Assembly (NCBI GenBank): GCA_016712565.1
Contig: JADJQU010000001.1
Location: 372,001 to 436,000, forward strand
DNA from: Planctomycetota bacterium
GTDB lineage: Bacteria; Planctomycetota; UBA1135; GCA-002686595
Direction of reading: 5' to 3'
DNA length: 64,000 bases
Position 1 is the stretch's first letter. Every line of letters starts with the position of its first letter. Position numbers and translations under genes: made by a program. Positions 1-7,988 of this stretch are shown here, one piece after another. The notes under the pieces are model-generated. The model was not told the DNA's origin. It did not search any database and worked only from the letters and a program-made list of their open reading frames with translations.

Positions 1-1300
1 GCGAACCCAGGGGCCGGCCGCGGGAGGCCAGGAGCAGGGGATCGGGCCAGCCGGAAAGTCGTTGCTCCAGGCGCCCGGCGAGTGCGCGGGCCTCGCCGGA
101 GTCGATACCCGCGCCGTCGCTGAGTTCGAAGGGATCCTGATCCAGCTGGAAGAACTCCGGCCGCGGCGCGCGGATGTACTTGGCCCGCGCGGAGCGCAGC
201 GCGAACAGCGGCGCCCAGCCGTTGTTGAACAGCGGCATCATCGTCTCCAGGTACACCGCGCGATCCGGCTCCGGCTTCGCGAGGGCGCTTCGGCCATCCA
301 GGTCCTTCGGGAACGGCACGTCCAGGAGGTCGAGGATCGTCGGCATCACGTCCACGATGGAGACCACGCGCTCGATCGCGCGGCCCCCGGTCTGGGCCTG
401 GCCCCGCGGCCCGGCCAGGATCCAGGGCACGCGCATCACCTCTTCGTAGAGCGTGCGGCCGTGGGTCGACTCCCCGTGCTGTCCCAGGCTCTCGCCGTGG
501 TCGCCCACCACCGCGATCAGCAGGTTGTCCGCGACGCCGGAACTTTCCAGGGCCTGGAGCACGCGCCCCAATTGCGCGTCGACGCCGGCGATCTCGCCCG
601 CGTACTCGCGGCCCTTGAAGCGGGAGTCGAAGGGCGCCGGCGGCCGATAGGGGTCGTGGGCGTCGTAGTAGTGGATCCAGGCGAAGAACGGCCGGCGGGC
701 ATCGCGGCCTGCGATCCAGGCGAGCAGCGCATCCGTGGTCGCCTGGCCCGGGCGTTCCTGGGCGCCCCCGAAGGTCGTGTCGCCCTCGCGCCGCGGCAGG
801 CGATCGTCGTAGTGGGCGAATCCCTGATCGAGTCCGTAGCGCCGGTCGAGCACGAACGCGGACACGAAGGCCGCGGTGTCGTAGCCCTGGGCGGCGAGCA
901 GCTCCGCAAGGGACACGCAGGCCGCGGGCAGGGGCTCCTCGCCGTTGTTGCGCACGCCGTGGGACGGCGGGTAGAGCCCCGTCAGCAGACTCGCGTGGGC
1001 GGGCGTCGTGAGCGGCACGCACGTGAGTGCCTGACTGAAGCGCACTCCGCGGGCCGCCAGGGCGTCCAGGTTCGGGGTCGAGGCCCCCTGGGCTCCGAAG
1101 CAGGTCAGATGGTCCGCCCGAGTCGTGTCCAGGGTCACCAGGAGCACGTTGGCTCCGGCCGAGGCGCCGCGTCCCAGACCCGGGGCCAGGGGTTCCCCTC
1201 CCGAGCAGGCGGCCAGCAGGCAGGCGCCCCAGCCGACCGCCGTCCGCCCCAGGGCGGGCCAGTCGGATTGGGGGACAGTGGGCGCTTGGGAGGTGGTCAT
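1..1300 (-). CDS. Sulfatase-like lipoprotein, truncated at window edge
   Basis: Reading from ATG at 1300 gives an open frame that runs off the left edge (433 codons seen). The N-terminus has a hydrophobic stretch with lipobox LAAC (Cys32), so it should be a membrane-anchored lipoprotein. The alkaline-phosphatase/sulfatase fold is clear: VTLDTTRADH near residue 55 supplies metal-site Asp, and VVGDHGESLGQHGE is a later metal motif. The family's C-x-P-S/A-R activation motif reads T-T-P-A-H (residues 98-102), so Thr98 stands where sulfatases carry the cysteine that becomes formylglycine. Such Thr versions act as phospho- or other transferases/hydrolases rather than classical sulfatases. It is divergent from the secreted-protein gene at 1581. 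Family assignment is firm; substrate is unknown. Confidence 0.85.
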   Translation of the reverse strand, partial: MTTSQAPTVPQSDWPALGRTAVGWGACLLAACSGGEPLAPGLGRGASAGANVLLVTLDTTRADHLTCFGAQGASTPNLDALAARGVRFSQALTCVPLTTPAHASLLTGLYPPSHGVRNNGEEPLPAACVSLAELLAAQGYDTAAFVSAFVLDRRYGLDQGFAHYDDRLPRREGDTTFGGAQERPGQATTDALLAWIAGRDARRPFFAWIHYYDAHDPYRPPAPFDSRFKGREYAGEIAGVDAQLGRVLQALESSGVADNLLIAVVGDHGESLGQHGESTHGRTLYEEVMRVPWILAGPRGQAQTGGRAIERVVSIVDVMPTILDLLDVPFPKDLDGRSALAKPEPDRAVYLETMMPLFNNGWAPLFALRSARAKYIRAPRPEFFQLDQDPFELSDGAGIDSGEARALAGRLEQRLSGWPDPLLLASRGRPLGS

Positions 1301-1580
1301 GGGCGTGGAGGGGAGTACCGGAGGGCCACACGGGGGCAATTCCGGGCCGCGCCGACGCCCGAATCGGGGAAGTTTGGGGAAGATGGACCCGGGCCCCCCG
1401 GAAATCCCGGACATCGGGTACTCATTAAAGAGTCTTACGGAGTCGCCTCCTTCGCGCAACGCGGTCCCAAGGGTGCGAACCCGCTCCCGCCCCCAGGCGG
1501 ACTGAGCGGTGCATTCCTGGAGCCCACGGCTCGCGGATCGGGCACGTCCCTGCCACCCGTCCCCCGCTGGAGGTTGTCCC

Positions 1581-2597
1581 ATGGCGTTCGTCCCCCGTTG
1601 CCTGGTCGCCCCTTTCCTCGTTCTCATCACCGGAGCCGCGTCGGCGCAGATCGTCCCCGAGCCCCCGTTCGTGGGGCAGCAGTCCGACAGCTTCGAGACC
1701 CAAACTTCGGGCATCTTCACCCCCTGCATCCAGGGGCGCGTGTTCAACAACACCGCGGACCTGTGCGACCCCGCGGGCAGCATGGCCCACATCACGACCA
1801 GTTGGGGGTTCATGTGCTCGATCTTCCCCCAGAGCGGCGCCAAGCTCTTCGGTTCCGGGGGCGGACCGGCGATCTACACCTTCGACGTGCCGGCCACGCG
1901 CTTCGGCGGGTTCTTCGGCACCAACGCCGGAGTCCCGGACGCGACGATCGAGTTCTACGACACCAACGGCAACCTGATCTCCAGCCACCTGGCGACGATT
2001 CCCGCCACCTGCGGCTGGACCTGGAACGGTTGGCGCGTCACCGGCGGCTCCGCCATCAAGAGCATCAAGATCATCGGGCTCAACAGTTTCGGCGGCGGCT
2101 TCATCGACCTCGACTCGATGGAGGTGGACTACGGCACGCCCTGCCCGCTGCCCACGACCTACTGCACGCCGAAGACCAACAGCCTGGGCTGCACGCCCAC
2201 GCTGAGCAGCAACGGCACGCCGAGCGCCACGGCACCCAGCGGCATGACGCTGTTCGCCGGCAACGTGCGCAACCAGAAGCCGGGTCTCCTGCTGTACTCG
2301 ACCACGGGCCGGGCCGCGACGGCCTTCGGGGGCGGGCTCCTGTGCCTGCAGCTCCCCGTGCGGCGTTCGATCGTGCTCAACTCCGGCGGGTCCGCCCTGC
2401 CCGCCAGCGATTGCTCGGGCGTCTACGCCATCGACATGAACAGCTTCGGCCGCGGGGCCCTGGGTGGGCACCCCCTGGCGAGCCTGAGCGTGCCGGGCAC
2501 GGTCGTGGACTGTCAGTTCTGGGGAGTGGACCCGGGCTTCCCCTCGCCCAATGCCGTCACGCTGAGCGAGGGGATCGAGTTCGTGGTCTGCCCCTGA
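1581..2597 (+). CDS. Secreted protein with shared planctomycetal C-terminal domain
   Basis: 338 residues. I chose ATG 1581 because GGAGG lies 8 bases upstream and a clean signal peptide follows (hydrophobic core, cleavage after ASA-Q); the frame is open further upstream to 1509. Residues about 25-190 form a beta-rich domain with several Cys. The last ~145 residues begin YCTPKTNSLGCTPT and contain LPVRRS, DCSGVYAIDMN and DCQFWGVD. This is the same domain seen at the C-termini of the products at 3161-4341 and 50288-51418. Exported; function unknown. Conserved Cys suggest an extracytoplasmic disulfide-stabilised surface domain (inference). Confidence 0.88.
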   Translation: MAFVPRCLVAPFLVLITGAASAQIVPEPPFVGQQSDSFETQTSGIFTPCIQGRVFNNTADLCDPAGSMAHITTSWGFMCSIFPQSGAKLFGSGGGPAIYTFDVPATRFGGFFGTNAGVPDATIEFYDTNGNLISSHLATIPATCGWTWNGWRVTGGSAIKSIKIIGLNSFGGGFIDLDSMEVDYGTPCPLPTTYCTPKTNSLGCTPTLSSNGTPSATAPSGMTLFAGNVRNQKPGLLLYSTTGRAATAFGGGLLCLQLPVRRSIVLNSGGSALPASDCSGVYAIDMNSFGRGALGGHPLASLSVPGTVVDCQFWGVDPGFPSPNAVTLSEGIEFVVCP

Positions 2598-3160
2598 TAT
2601 GGATGGACTGGTCATGACCCCCCGGGCGCGTCCCCACTAGGGTCCACTGGGGCCGACCGCCGCGGGCAACCCCGTGGCGGCGGCCCAGCGTTCGCGTCAC
2701 CCAGCCCTGCGGTCCTCGTGCCTCGGCCATGGGGCCGGGGGCCCGCGCCCCCCTTGTCCGAGCCGCCGGCGCCGGGCACTCCCTCCTTACGGTTGGGTGT
2801 ACCGTGCACGAACAGGGCGTGGGTGGCCGCTCGCCCGGGCCACTTTCCCAAGGCGGGGACAGATGGGGCGCGCCGGGCAACGACAGGGGGCGGGAGGACC
2901 GCGGAAGGCCCCTCCACGGCCCCGAGGACGCTGGTCTGGAGCCCCCGCGAGGTCTTCGGTGGGGTCGGCCAGGCCAGGGGAATCCGTCGCGCCAGCGGAG
3001 GGTCACCGGTTCCGTGCAGGTCTTGCCTCTGTATCCGTGGCGCAATTTCCAGGTTGGGGGTACGTTTACCTTCGGACAAGGCAGCCGCCCCGGCGTCTCC
3101 GTGGCGACCCTTGGGTCTCACTTTCAGTTTTGCTTCAGGAAGAAAGAGCCAGGATCTGAC
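2598..3160. other. Intergenic region, no gene supported
   Basis: 563 bases between two secreted-protein genes. The open frames on both strands are G/P/R-rich and lack recognisable protein features. A GC-rich imperfect hairpin (about 2649-2686) follows the upstream stop but has no T-run, so it is at best a weak terminator. The promoter and leader of the gene at 3161 should lie at the right end. Confidence 0.5.
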
Positions 3161-4341
3161 ATGAAATTCACCCTTTGGTCCGCCATCGCCGCGGGCTGTC
3201 TGGCGAGCGCCGCGGGCGCCCAGACGCCGTTCTCCGACAACTTCGACAGCTACACCGTGGGTTCCATCCTCACCAACCCGTCCCAAAACGGTTGGAAGCA
3301 GTGGGGCTCAGGCGCCTGCAACCTGAACAAGATCGAGGACAACTCGACCGGGTTCGCGCGCAGCGGCAACTCCGTTTCGGGCGACCTCGTGGTCAGCCCC
3401 TTCGACTGCAGCGACCTCGTGCATGAGTTCAGCGGTTTCACCGCGGGCAGCGGCCAGCACACGATGCGCGCGTACTCCTACCTGCCCACGGGCGCCACCG
3501 ACAACGCGTACTTCATCATCATGACGAACTACGCCGACGCCGGTCCCTGGAACTGGGGCGTGCAGGTCACCATGGACCCGCTGACGGCCACCTGGAGCAT
3601 CGACGCCGGCTCCGCCAGCACCGCCCAGGGCGCGCTGCCCCTGGACGCCTGGAACGAAGTCGAAGCGCGCATCGACCTGACCGCCGACACCTGCGAGGTG
3701 TTCTTCAACGGCGTGTCGATGGCCCCGGCCTACACGTTCAGCATGGGCGTGTTCGGCGGTGACCCGGTCGGCGTGAACCTCAGCATCGACGCCGTGGACC
3801 CGTACCACGAGAGCAACATCGCCCCGAACAACGGAACGGGCAACAGCCGCTCCTACTGGGACGACTTCAGCCTGACCAACGGCTTCCCGCCGCCGACCCC
3901 GGTGGTGTACTGCACCGCGAAGACGAACTCGCTCGGCTGCACGCCGGCGATCGGCTTCTCGGGCTTCTCCAGCGCGTCGCTGACCTCGGGTTTCGTGGTC
4001 AACGCCGCCAACGTCATCAACAACAAGCCGGGTCTCCTGCTCTACAGCAACACCGGTCAGGCCGCGGTTCCTTCCAACAGGGCTTCCGCTGCATGAACAC
4101 CCCGGTCCGTCGTTCGACCCCGATCAACTCGGCCGGTACTCCTCCGCCGAACAACTGCTCGGGCAACTACCAGATCGACATGAACGCGTTCGCGTCGGGC
4201 GGCCTGGGCGGCACCCCGCAGGCCTACCTGCTGGTGCCCGGCACCACGATCGACTGCCAGATGTGGGGCCGTGACAACGGCTTCCCCTTCCCGAACAACT
4301 CGACGTTGTCGGACGGCCTGGAGTACGTGGTCGGTCTCTGA
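3161..4341 (+). CDS. Secreted protein with shared C-terminal domain (frameshifted near 4070)
   Basis: ATG 3161 starts a signal peptide (MKFTLWSAIAAGCLASAAGA) and a beta-sandwich, lectin-like region with NFDSYTVG and YWDDFSLTNG, as in secreted LamG/concanavalin-like domains. From about residue 245 the shared domain begins, YCTAKTNSLGCTPAIGF. The first frame stops at 4096 after GQAAVP, where the paralogue at 50288 continues FQGGFRCMN. The rest of the domain lies in the next frame, starting at the internal ATG at 4093 (MNTPVRRS to 4341). Restoring one base in CCTTCC around 4069-4073 rejoins the two frames, so I read a one-base deletion. The pieces are 3161-4096 and about 4073-4341. Either a sequence error or a recent lesion; role unknown. 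Confidence 0.82.
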
Positions 4342-4372
4342 CCCCACGCTCGCGCCCTAGGCGCGGGAACTT

Positions 4373-4414
4373 GCAGGGCCGGCTCCCCGCCCGGGAGCCG
4401 GCCCTGCTCATTTT
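4373..4414 (+). terminator. Rho-independent terminator
   Basis: Perfect 15-bp stem (4373-4387 with 4393-4407) around a 5-base loop, followed by TCATTTT on the plus strand. It lies 31 bases after the stop of the secreted-protein gene and just before the convergent gene ends at 4423. Confidence 0.8.
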
Positions 4415-4422
4415 CCCCCAGC

Positions 4423-5220
4423 TCATTTCTCCTGGTGGTCCGGGATCTCGACTCCCGGCGGCCGGAAGCGCGGCGGGTCCTTTTCCGGCAGGGACTCGAG
4501 CCACTGGAGCCGCGAGAACTTGCCGCGCAGCACGTCCCCGCCGAGGCGCTCGGGCATCATCGTGCACCAACCCGCGAGTTCGCCCCGCTCCGTGAAGCCG
4601 TACCAGAACGCGGGCTCGCTGCCGGGTTCGTCCGGGTCGAGCACGATCGCCGTGGGCATCACGGGCGTCGGCTCGCCCCAGTCGAAGGTCTCGCCCACCA
4701 CCGCGGCGGGGATCGGCGCTCCGGGCACCGGGTCGAACAGGCCGAACACCTCCGGCAGGGGGTGGGGCACGAAGCGCGGCGAGGGCAGCTCCGAGCGCTG
4801 CAGGGGCTCCGGGCCTTCGAATCCCTGCCACCGATGGCGGCCGTCGGCGAAGACCAGCGACGTGAATCGTTCGGGGGCCGCCTCCGAGGGCGGAGGAGGA
4901 GTGGGCCCCGTCCAGCGCGTGCGCGCCTGGACGCGTCCGCCCTTGGCCAGCCAAGCCTCGCTGCTGAAGGTCCAGCGCACGCTGACCCCGGGCCGCTGGG
5001 GGTCGGTGGTCACCAGGATGCCCTCGGCGGCCAGGTGCAGGACCTTGGTGTCCTGCAGCTTGCGAGCCCAGTCGGAGAACAGGCGCCGTGGATCGGGAGG
5101 CTCGTGGGGCGCGACCTGACCGACGTCCGCGGGCCTCACGGGCGGTGGATCCTGCGGCGCGGACAGCGCGGCGTGAAGCACCGGGGCCGGGCACAGGGAC
5201 GCAATCAGCAGCGGGATCAT
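4423..5220 (-). CDS. Secreted protein of unknown function
   Basis: 265 residues, ATG at 5220, with a short hydrophobic N-terminus (MIPLLIASLCPAPVLHAALSA) that looks like a signal peptide. The body alternates short beta-type segments: VLHLAAEGILVTTDP, VSVRWTFSSEAWLAKGG, FTSLVFADGRHRWQG. This layout is reminiscent of periplasmic LolA/DUF2092-like proteins, but I see no diagnostic motif. It follows the pyrophosphatase-like gene on the same strand after 49 bases, so the two may be co-transcribed. Real by length, signal and codon use; function not assigned. Confidence 0.72.
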   Translation of the reverse strand: MIPLLIASLCPAPVLHAALSAPQDPPPVRPADVGQVAPHEPPDPRRLFSDWARKLQDTKVLHLAAEGILVTTDPQRPGVSVRWTFSSEAWLAKGGRVQARTRWTGPTPPPPSEAAPERFTSLVFADGRHRWQGFEGPEPLQRSELPSPRFVPHPLPEVFGLFDPVPGAPIPAAVVGETFDWGEPTPVMPTAIVLDPDEPGSEPAFWYGFTERGELAGWCTMMPERLGGDVLRGKFSRLQWLESLPEKDPPRFRPPGVEIPDHQEK

Positions 5221-5269
5221 GGTTGCGGGCGGAGCGCCCGTCGGAGCCTCGCTCCGGGGGCCCCCAAGT

Positions 5270-6697
5270 TCAAGCCGTCCCCGCGGGAGCCCCGCTTCCG
5301 TCCTGGGCCAGGAGAGCGAGCACGCGCTCCCCGACCGAGGTCATGGGCACCACGCCGTCCCGGGGGGCGGGGTTTCCCGGGCCGAAGGGCGCCGAGCACA
5401 GGTACACGGCACCCTCCGCCGGGTCCTCCGGCAGGCGGCCGTGGCTGCCCCGCACCAGGGAGGCGTCCAGGGGGATCACGTCCATCAGGTAGCGCATCCC
5501 AAGCTTCTTCTGCGCGAGCCTGCGGGCCACCCGCAGGGCCGGCCAACGCAGCTTCGGGTCCACGAACAGCTCGCAGGGGTCGTAGCCGGGCTTGCGATGG
5601 ATGTCCACGGTGCGGGCGAAGTCCGGCGCCGCTCCGTCGTCCAACCAGTAATAGTAGGTGAACCAGGCGCCCCGCCGGGCCACCAGCACCAGGTCGCCCG
5701 CGCGCGGATGGTCGATCCCGAAGGCCGCCTGCGCGGGGCGGTCGAGGACGCGCTCGACGTGGGCCGCGCCCTCGCCGCGCAGGAAGAGCTCCCGTGCCGC
5801 GGCCAGGGCGCGCTCGTCGCGAGCGTACACGTGGGCCACTTGATGGTCGGCCACCGCGAAGGCCCGCGAGGCAAACGTGTCGAGCATCTCCCCCGCGGGG
5901 GTGTTCCGCACCGACAGGAGGCCCGCCTGACGCAGGAGGCGGTTGACGTGCACCGGCTGATCCACGTCCTCCAGGGCGTACTCGGACACCACCAGGATCG
6001 CGGCGCCCACGGACCGGGCGGCCGAGATCAGCTGGCCGCACAGGCCGTCCACCTCGCCGATGGCCGCCACGGAGCGCGGGTGGGAGGGGCCCAGGCGCTG
6101 GTGGTCGTAGTCCAGGTGCGGCAGGTAGACCATGGTCAAGGCCGGTCGCTCGCGCTGCAGCGTGTCCACGGCCGCGTCGGCAAGCCAGCGGCTGGAGGCG
6201 AGGCCCGACTTGGGGCCCCAGAAGTCGAAGAACGGGAAGGGGCCCAGGCGCGATTCCAGGCCGCGGCCGTACTCCGCGGGGGCCGAATACGTGGCCACGA
6301 TCTTGCGGCCGTCCGCCGGGTAGAAAGGCCGGGGCGTGATCGACAGCGCGACCCGCGCGCCCATGTTCCACCACCAGAAGATCTTGGCGCAGCGCGCGGC
6401 CGGGTCGATCTCGGCCAGGCGCTCGTAGAACTTGGTCCCGCGCACGAGGGCGTTCGACTGGCGCCACAGGTGGATCTCGCCGCTGTCCCGTTCGAACCAG
6501 CCGTTGCCCACGGCGCCGTGCTCCCGGGGCAGCGTGCCGGTGAGCATCGTGGCCTGGGCGCTGCAGGTGACCGCCGGCAGCACGCACCCCAGAGGCGCCA
6601 GGGAGCCTGTTCGGGCCAACTCCGCCAGGGCGGGCGTGCGGGGGCCGATCATGCGCGGCGACAGTCCCACCACGTCGATCAACAGCACGGGCTGCAT
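5270..6697 (-). CDS. Type I phosphodiesterase/nucleotide pyrophosphatase family protein
   Basis: 475 residues from ATG 6697; a TTG two codons upstream also opens the frame but is less likely. Alkaline-phosphatase superfamily, NPP branch: metal-binding Asp8 in LLIDVVG, and the nucleophile motif LPAVTCSAQATMLTG with Thr44 as the expected nucleophile. PHLDYDHQRLG gives a second metal set. The usual DHG motif is replaced by SEYALED, a variant I associate with the 'alkaline phosphatase family' proteins near ebo-type clusters; no ebo genes are visible here. No signal peptide, so probably cytoplasmic. It would hydrolyse a phosphodiester or pyrophosphate bond; substrate unknown. Divergent from the Rieske gene with only 28 bases between the starts. 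Confidence 0.87.
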   Translation of the reverse strand: MQPVLLIDVVGLSPRMIGPRTPALAELARTGSLAPLGCVLPAVTCSAQATMLTGTLPREHGAVGNGWFERDSGEIHLWRQSNALVRGTKFYERLAEIDPAARCAKIFWWWNMGARVALSITPRPFYPADGRKIVATYSAPAEYGRGLESRLGPFPFFDFWGPKSGLASSRWLADAAVDTLQRERPALTMVYLPHLDYDHQRLGPSHPRSVAAIGEVDGLCGQLISAARSVGAAILVVSEYALEDVDQPVHVNRLLRQAGLLSVRNTPAGEMLDTFASRAFAVADHQVAHVYARDERALAAARELFLRGEGAAHVERVLDRPAQAAFGIDHPRAGDLVLVARRGAWFTYYYWLDDGAAPDFARTVDIHRKPGYDPCELFVDPKLRWPALRVARRLAQKKLGMRYLMDVIPLDASLVRGSHGRLPEDPAEGAVYLCSAPFGPGNPAPRDGVVPMTSVGERVLALLAQDGSGAPAGTA

Positions 6698-6725
6698 GCG
6701 CAAGGCGCGATGCTAGCATGCCCGG

Positions 6726-7076
6726 ATGTTCGAGAGTCTGAAGCGCCTGTTCCGCGGTCCCTCGGTCCGCATCCAGGGCGTGGACAAGCTGCCTGAGGGC
6801 GAGTCCAAGAAGATCTCCCTTGGGGACCCCCTGGCCGGTGGGGCCGAGGTGATCCTCTGCCGGCGCGGAGGCCGCCTGTTCGCCGTGGACGTGCGCTGTC
6901 CCCACGAAGGCGGCCGCATCGTCGACGGCCCCCTGCGCGAGGGCCGCTACGTGGTTTGCCCGCTGCACAACTACAAGTTCGACCCCGAGACCGGCCGCGC
7001 CCTCGGCGTGGCCTGCAAGGACGCGCGCACCTACCGGGTCTCCGAGCAGGGCCGCGACTGCGAGATCTTCCTGTGA
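6726..7076 (+). CDS. Rieske-type [2Fe-2S] protein (NirD-like)
   Basis: 116 residues. The two iron-sulfur ligand pairs are plain: CPHEGG (Cys58, His60) and CPLHNYKFD (Cys78, His81). Size and motif spacing fit small soluble Rieske ferredoxins and nitrite-reductase small-subunit-like proteins. No signal peptide or membrane helix, so a cytoplasmic electron carrier or oxygenase ferredoxin. Its partner enzyme is not evident. The stop overlaps a possible GTG start of the next gene (GTGA), suggesting co-translation with the small membrane protein that follows. Confidence 0.93.
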   Translation: MFESLKRLFRGPSVRIQGVDKLPEGESKKISLGDPLAGGAEVILCRRGGRLFAVDVRCPHEGGRIVDGPLREGRYVVCPLHNYKFDPETGRALGVACKDARTYRVSEQGRDCEIFL

Positions 7077-7572
7077 GACAGGAGGCTGCCCCCGGTCCCG
7101 AGTCGGCGCGACCCGCCGGTTCCGCGGACGAACCGATGCCCTTCTCCCTGGACCTCCTGGCCGGCATCGAGGTGCTGCTCTCCCTGGGCGCCCTGGCGGT
7201 CGTGTTCCTGTCCTACCTGACCGCGGGCGAGGGTCTGGCCGGAGGGCTCGCCCTGGAGCCGGTCTACAGCCGCGCCTTCCGCGAGCCCGCGGCCACCGTG
7301 GCGGCGCTGCTGGCGGGCCCGCCGATCCTGGTCGCCGTGGGCCTGTTCCTGCGCAAGCCCTGGGGCCGCGCGGGGCGATCCTGCTGCACATCTCCCTGGG
7401 CCTGTGCGCGATCTGGCAGCTCGTGCTGCGATTCTCGTCCGCGCCCTCCGCCACCGTGCGCTCGGCCGACACGACCATCGCCATGCTGTTCCTCCTGGCG
7501 CTCTCCATCGGCGTGCCGCTGTTCCTGAGGCGCAAGCACCTGCGGGCAGCCTTCGCGCGCGGCCGGCGCTGA
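7073..7572 (+). CDS. Small membrane protein (frameshifted near 7373)
   Basis: The frame opens at GTG 7073, overlapping the Rieske stop as GTGA, or at ATG 7136. It encodes two hydrophobic segments (LLAGIEVLLSLGALAVVFLS and AATVAALLAGPPILVAVGLF). After FLRKPWGRAG the frame turns to Ser/Cys/Pro-rich nonsense. The neighbouring frame instead gives ILLHISLGLCAIWQLVLRF and TTIAMLFLLALSIGVPLFL, two further helices, and ends at 7572. Adding one base to the G-run at 7372-7375 joins them. A four-helix protein of about 145-165 residues, family unknown. Start and function uncertain; the frameshift itself is well supported. Confidence 0.68.
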
Positions 7573-7639
7573 TGGGAGCGGGGGCGGGGTGGTAGCCTCA
7601 GGATCCCCGGCCGCCCCGGTACTTCCCCCGGTACTTCCC

Positions 7640-7957
7640 ATGGAACAGAAGCACACCCGACTCGGCATCGCGTCCTTCGCCCTGAGCGTGCTCGCGGGCT
7701 CCGGCTCCTTCGCCCTGTTCGCCGTGGCCCTGGTGCTTTCCCGGGTGCGCGGCTGGGACCACGACGCGCGGGAAGTGGGAAAGGTGGTCGGCGCCCTGAT
7801 GGCCTTCGCCCTGGTGGCCGTGAACTTCGTGGCCCTCGGGCTCGGCGTGGCCGGACTGCTTCAGGCGGAACGCAAGCGGACCTTCGCCGTGCTCGGAACC
7901 GTGTTCGCGGTGCTGCAGATCGGGCTGGCCTTCGTCCTGGTCCTGGCCTCGCGCTGA
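7640..7957 (+). CDS. Small three-helix membrane protein
   Basis: 105 residues from ATG 7640. An upstream extension to 7589 is Pro-rich and unlikely. Three hydrophobic stretches: IASFALSVLAGSGSFALFAVALVL, VGALMAFALVAVNFVALGLGVAGLL and FAVLGTVFAVLQIGLAFVLVLA, with a charged loop between helices 1 and 2. The pattern resembles DUF4190-like or other small inner-membrane proteins of planctomycetes. It ends convergent with the outer-membrane barrel gene, 31 bases away. No function can be assigned. Confidence 0.7.
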   Translation: MEQKHTRLGIASFALSVLAGSGSFALFAVALVLSRVRGWDHDAREVGKVVGALMAFALVAVNFVALGLGVAGLLQAERKRTFAVLGTVFAVLQIGLAFVLVLASR

Positions 7958-7988
7958 GGCGCGGCCAAGGGCACCCGGTCCGACCGGC

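Noticed and set aside
1415..1440. ACTCATTAAAGAGT as an operator palindrome
   Set aside because: Only the outer four bases of each side pair; the centre is not symmetric. It is simply an A/T-rich patch, perhaps part of a promoter.
62..2617. Long open frame of 851 codons on the plus strand
   Set aside because: Antisense to the sulfatase-like gene and out of frame with the secreted-protein gene; the product is Arg/Gly/His-rich with no motif, as expected for shadows in G+C-rich DNA.
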